Below, piece by piece: positions 62,148 to 64,000 of a DNA stretch of 64,000 nucleotides (positions are counted from its first letter, which is position 1; every line of letters begins with the position of its first letter). The position numbers and the translations under genes were made by a program. The notes beneath the pieces are model-generated. The model was not told the origin of the DNA and did not search any database. It saw nothing but the letters and a program-made list of their open reading frames with translations. Source of the stretch: Rhodocyclaceae bacterium (GTDB taxonomy: Bacteria > Pseudomonadota > Gammaproteobacteria > Burkholderiales > Rhodocyclaceae); contig JADFDU010000056.1 in assembly GCA_018262775.1 (NCBI GenBank), positions 1-64,000 on the forward strand, given 5' to 3'.

Positions 62148-62462
62148 TCACTTAAGCTTGGAGAGGTACTCGGCCAGCGCCTTGATTTCCGCATCGTTCA
62201 CCAGATGCATGACGCCCTTCATGGCCGCAGCCTGGCCGTTGGCACGTGCGCCGCTCTTGATGTCCTTCATCTGCTGCTCGGCGTAGGCGGCGTTTTGCCC
62301 GGCCAGCTTGGGATAGCTGGGTGTCAGCGGCTTTTTGGCATCCTTGCCGTGGCAGGCGACGCAGGTCTTTTCCTGGTAGAGCTTGGCACCGTCGAGCGCC
62401 AACGCGTTGCCGGCGGCGAAAGTCAGTCCGGCGAGGACGGCGAGGCAGTGGATTCGTTTCAT
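62148..62462 (-). CDS. Monohaem cytochrome c next to nosZ
   Basis: A 104-residue cytochrome with a signal (AVLAGLTFAAGNALA) and one haem site CVACH. A Met ligand lies in the AAMKGVMHL region. It is NosC1-like by position, just downstream of nosZ, and probably carries electrons to NosZ. Confidence 0.87.
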   Translation of the reverse strand: MKRIHCLAVLAGLTFAAGNALALDGAKLYQEKTCVACHGKDAKKPLTPSYPKLAGQNAAYAEQQMKDIKSGARANGQAAAMKGVMHLVNDAEIKALAEYLSKLK

Positions 62463-62481
62463 GTAGATCTCCTGGTAATGG

Positions 62482-62516
62482 AAAAAGCGGGGAGCATGCT
62501 GCCACGCTCCCCGCTT
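62482..62516 (-). terminator. Terminator/attenuator between nosZ and the cytochrome gene
   Basis: AAGCGGGGAGC and GCTCCCCGCTT form an 11-bp stem with a 10-nt loop. On the minus strand it is followed by TTTTCC. It would end most nosZ transcripts, giving more nosZ than cytochrome mRNA. Confidence 0.7.
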
Positions 62517-62538
62517 AACGGTCTAGCGGAAGAAAAGC

Positions 62539-64000
62539 TTACTTGACCTTCTTGGCACCGTTCTGCTCAAGATAGGTCTTGGCGCGCAAGCCCAGGTCGG
62601 CAGTCTTGACCTGATACTGCCAGATCTGCTCGGCCCAGAGGTTGGCATTTTCCCAATCCTTCTTGGCGGCGAACGCCTCGTGCTTCTCCTTCAGGCCCTT
62701 GGTCTTGCCCAGCTGGTCGAAGGCGTCTTCCACCATGGCCACGACGTCCGGGAAGTCCTTGTAGTTCACACTGGTGATGTAGGCCACTACGGAATCGATG
62801 ATCACCTGAGTGTCGGCCACCTTCTTCACCGTCGCCTTGTAGTCGGCTTCGGTGTAGCTGCCCTTGGCCAGCGTCGTCTTGGTTGGCTTCCAGCCCTTCG
62901 GCTTGACGAGGAGGTAACCCTGCATCTCCAGGTGCAGCGCCGAGCAGAACTCGGTGCAGTAGTAGGGATAGACGCCCTCCTTGTCCGCCTTGAACTTGAC
63001 CGTGGCGGTTTTGCCCGGCTCGACGGAGGCATGAACGTTGAAAGTGCTCACCGTAAAGCCGTGGGTCTCGTCCTGGGCACGCTCGAGGTTGGTCAGGTGG
63101 ATGGTTATCTCGTCGCCCACTTCGGCCTCGATGGTTTCTGGCGTGATGTGCGAGCGGATCAGCGTGGCATACACTGTGACCTTGTTGCCCTTCTTCTCGG
63201 TCTTTTCCTCGCCTGCGCGGACGGCGCCCGGATTCGGCTTGTCGGTGCGGGAGTTGGTGCCGATCTTGTAGCGTACGCCCGGCTTCAGCTTGGATGCCTC
63301 GATGGCCACAACATAGTGCGGCTCGCCCAGTGGTATCGGCATGTCATAGAGCAGCTGCATCTTGTCGTTGCTGATGTCGATCAGCTGATGGTTCTGCGGA
63401 TGCAGCGGGCCCACCGGCACGAAGCGGTCGATCGCCAGCTTGTTCAGCGCAACGAGATACTTGCCTTTCGGCTTGGTCGAGTCGCCCTCCATGGTCATCA
63501 GGTGGCCGATGTTGTAGTGCACGCTGAGCTTGTCGAGCACCTTGCCTTCGCAGTAGTTCCACTTCGCCACTTGCGAATCGACGTAGAGCGAGGTGTAGGC
63601 GACGCAGGGCTTGGAGTCATACTGCGTGTGCAGCGGGCCGAGGCCCAGCGGTACCTGCACATGCAAGGCGTCCTTCATGCCGATCACCGGGATGCCGTAC
63701 GCATCCTTGCTCTCGAACTTGCCGGCCTTGATGGCAGCCTGGATTTTCTCGAAGCTGTAGACCGAAACGTGGGTGTCGAGCTTGCCAGCGACGATCATGA
63801 ACTTGCCGTCCGGCGAAACATCGACGCCGTGCGGGCTCTTCGGTTCCGGCACGAGGAAGAGGATGCCTTCCTTGATGGCGGTTTCCATCATGATTACGTT
63901 ATGGCCGTTGATCTTCTTCGCCTTGCCGGCCTTGACCAGTTCGGCGGCCTTCCGCCAGTTGATCACGTGCAGGTAGTCGGTGTCCTTCGCCGAGCAACCG
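62539..64000 (-). CDS. nosZ: Nitrous oxide reductase, C-terminal part (5' end outside window)
   Basis: The frame is open from the right edge to a stop at 62539, giving 486 visible residues. The visible part covers the end of the seven-blade propeller (GKFMIVAGKLDTHVSV, LGPLHTQYDSKP) and the whole CuA domain. The CuA motif is CTEFCSALHLEM, with two Cys, His and Met ligands. NosZ reduces N2O to N2. The neighbouring nosB, nosG and nosH genes indicate the clade II (atypical) type. The track ATG at 63966 is a GTG inside the gene, as family sequence (AKDTDYLHVINW) runs on upstream. Confidence 0.95.
   Translation of the reverse strand, partial: GCSAKDTDYLHVINWRKAAELVKAGKAKKINGHNVIMMETAIKEGILFLVPEPKSPHGVDVSPDGKFMIVAGKLDTHVSVYSFEKIQAAIKAGKFESKDAYGIPVIGMKDALHVQVPLGLGPLHTQYDSKPCVAYTSLYVDSQVAKWNYCEGKVLDKLSVHYNIGHLMTMEGDSTKPKGKYLVALNKLAIDRFVPVGPLHPQNHQLIDISNDKMQLLYDMPIPLGEPHYVVAIEASKLKPGVRYKIGTNSRTDKPNPGAVRAGEEKTEKKGNKVTVYATLIRSHITPETIEAEVGDEITIHLTNLERAQDETHGFTVSTFNVHASVEPGKTATVKFKADKEGVYPYYCTEFCSALHLEMQGYLLVKPKGWKPTKTTLAKGSYTEADYKATVKKVADTQVIIDSVVAYITSVNYKDFPDVVAMVEDAFDQLGKTKGLKEKHEAFAAKKDWENANLWAEQIWQYQVKTADLGLRAKTYLEQNGAKKVK

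Overview
This 64 kb window is high-GC chromosomal DNA from a betaproteobacterium. It carries the HemW-RdgB-RNase PH-phosphatase-kinase-YicC block, a gmk-rpoZ-spoT-DUF3460 block, and many c-type cytochrome and denitrification genes. Together these suggest a denitrifying Rhodocyclales-like organism (Sterolibacterium, Denitratisoma, Azoarcus or Thauera type). That placement is inference from gene content, not from a marker gene. I see no rRNA, tRNA, CRISPR array, insertion sequence or phage gene.

Layout. 1-11.8 kb holds signalling and housekeeping: a large PAS/GAF/GGDEF/EAL protein cut by the left edge, trmB, an HD-GYP protein, hemW (with an in-frame repeat insertion), rdgB, rph, a PP2C phosphatase, a Ser/Thr kinase and yicC. 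11.8-21.2 kb is an amino acid/amine block: alanine dehydrogenase with a divergent Lrp regulator, a MarR pseudogene, an APC permease with a semialdehyde dehydrogenase, a class III aminotransferase, a Tm-1-like protein, a HAD hydrolase and an AraC regulator. 21.5-24.7 kb is a tryptophan-tryptophylquinone (TTQ) amine dehydrogenase operon in the order aauB-E-D-A-cytochrome c. 24.8-33.4 kb carries a DUF1329/DUF1302/RND/TerB-like/YCF48 set and an aldehyde dehydrogenase.

33.5-38.4 kb is the most striking part. Four genes, each overlapping the next by 4 nt, encode a small cytochrome c, two di-haem peroxidase/MauG-family proteins and a 771-residue qNor-family membrane protein. The qNor relative keeps its haem ligands, but a FeB histidine is Asn, a catalytic Glu is Gln, and a quinol-site Glu is Arg. 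That pattern is expected for a putative nitric oxide dismutase (NO to N2 and O2) rather than a quinol-dependent NO reductase.

38.4-44.5 kb returns to housekeeping (gmk, rpoZ, spoT, a DUF3460 gene, an exonuclease/GIY-YIG protein, a pseudouridine synthase). 44.5-52.6 kb has modABC (molybdate uptake) divergent from napDAGHB (periplasmic nitrate reductase). 52.7-64 kb, on the minus strand, is a clade II-type nitrous oxide reductase cluster: nosZ (5' end outside the window), two cytochromes c, nosB, D, G, H, F, L, Y, a TlpA-like thioredoxin, a MenA/UbiA-type prenyltransferase and a DUF1330 protein. FNR/DNR-like boxes precede both napD and the second nos transcription unit.

How it fits together: molybdate uptake feeds NapA. 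Nap makes nitrite, an unseen nitrite reductase would make NO, and Nod and/or Nos would consume NO and N2O. The amine dehydrogenase plus aldehyde dehydrogenase would feed electrons and carbon. No nitrite reductase and no canonical norBC are visible in the window.
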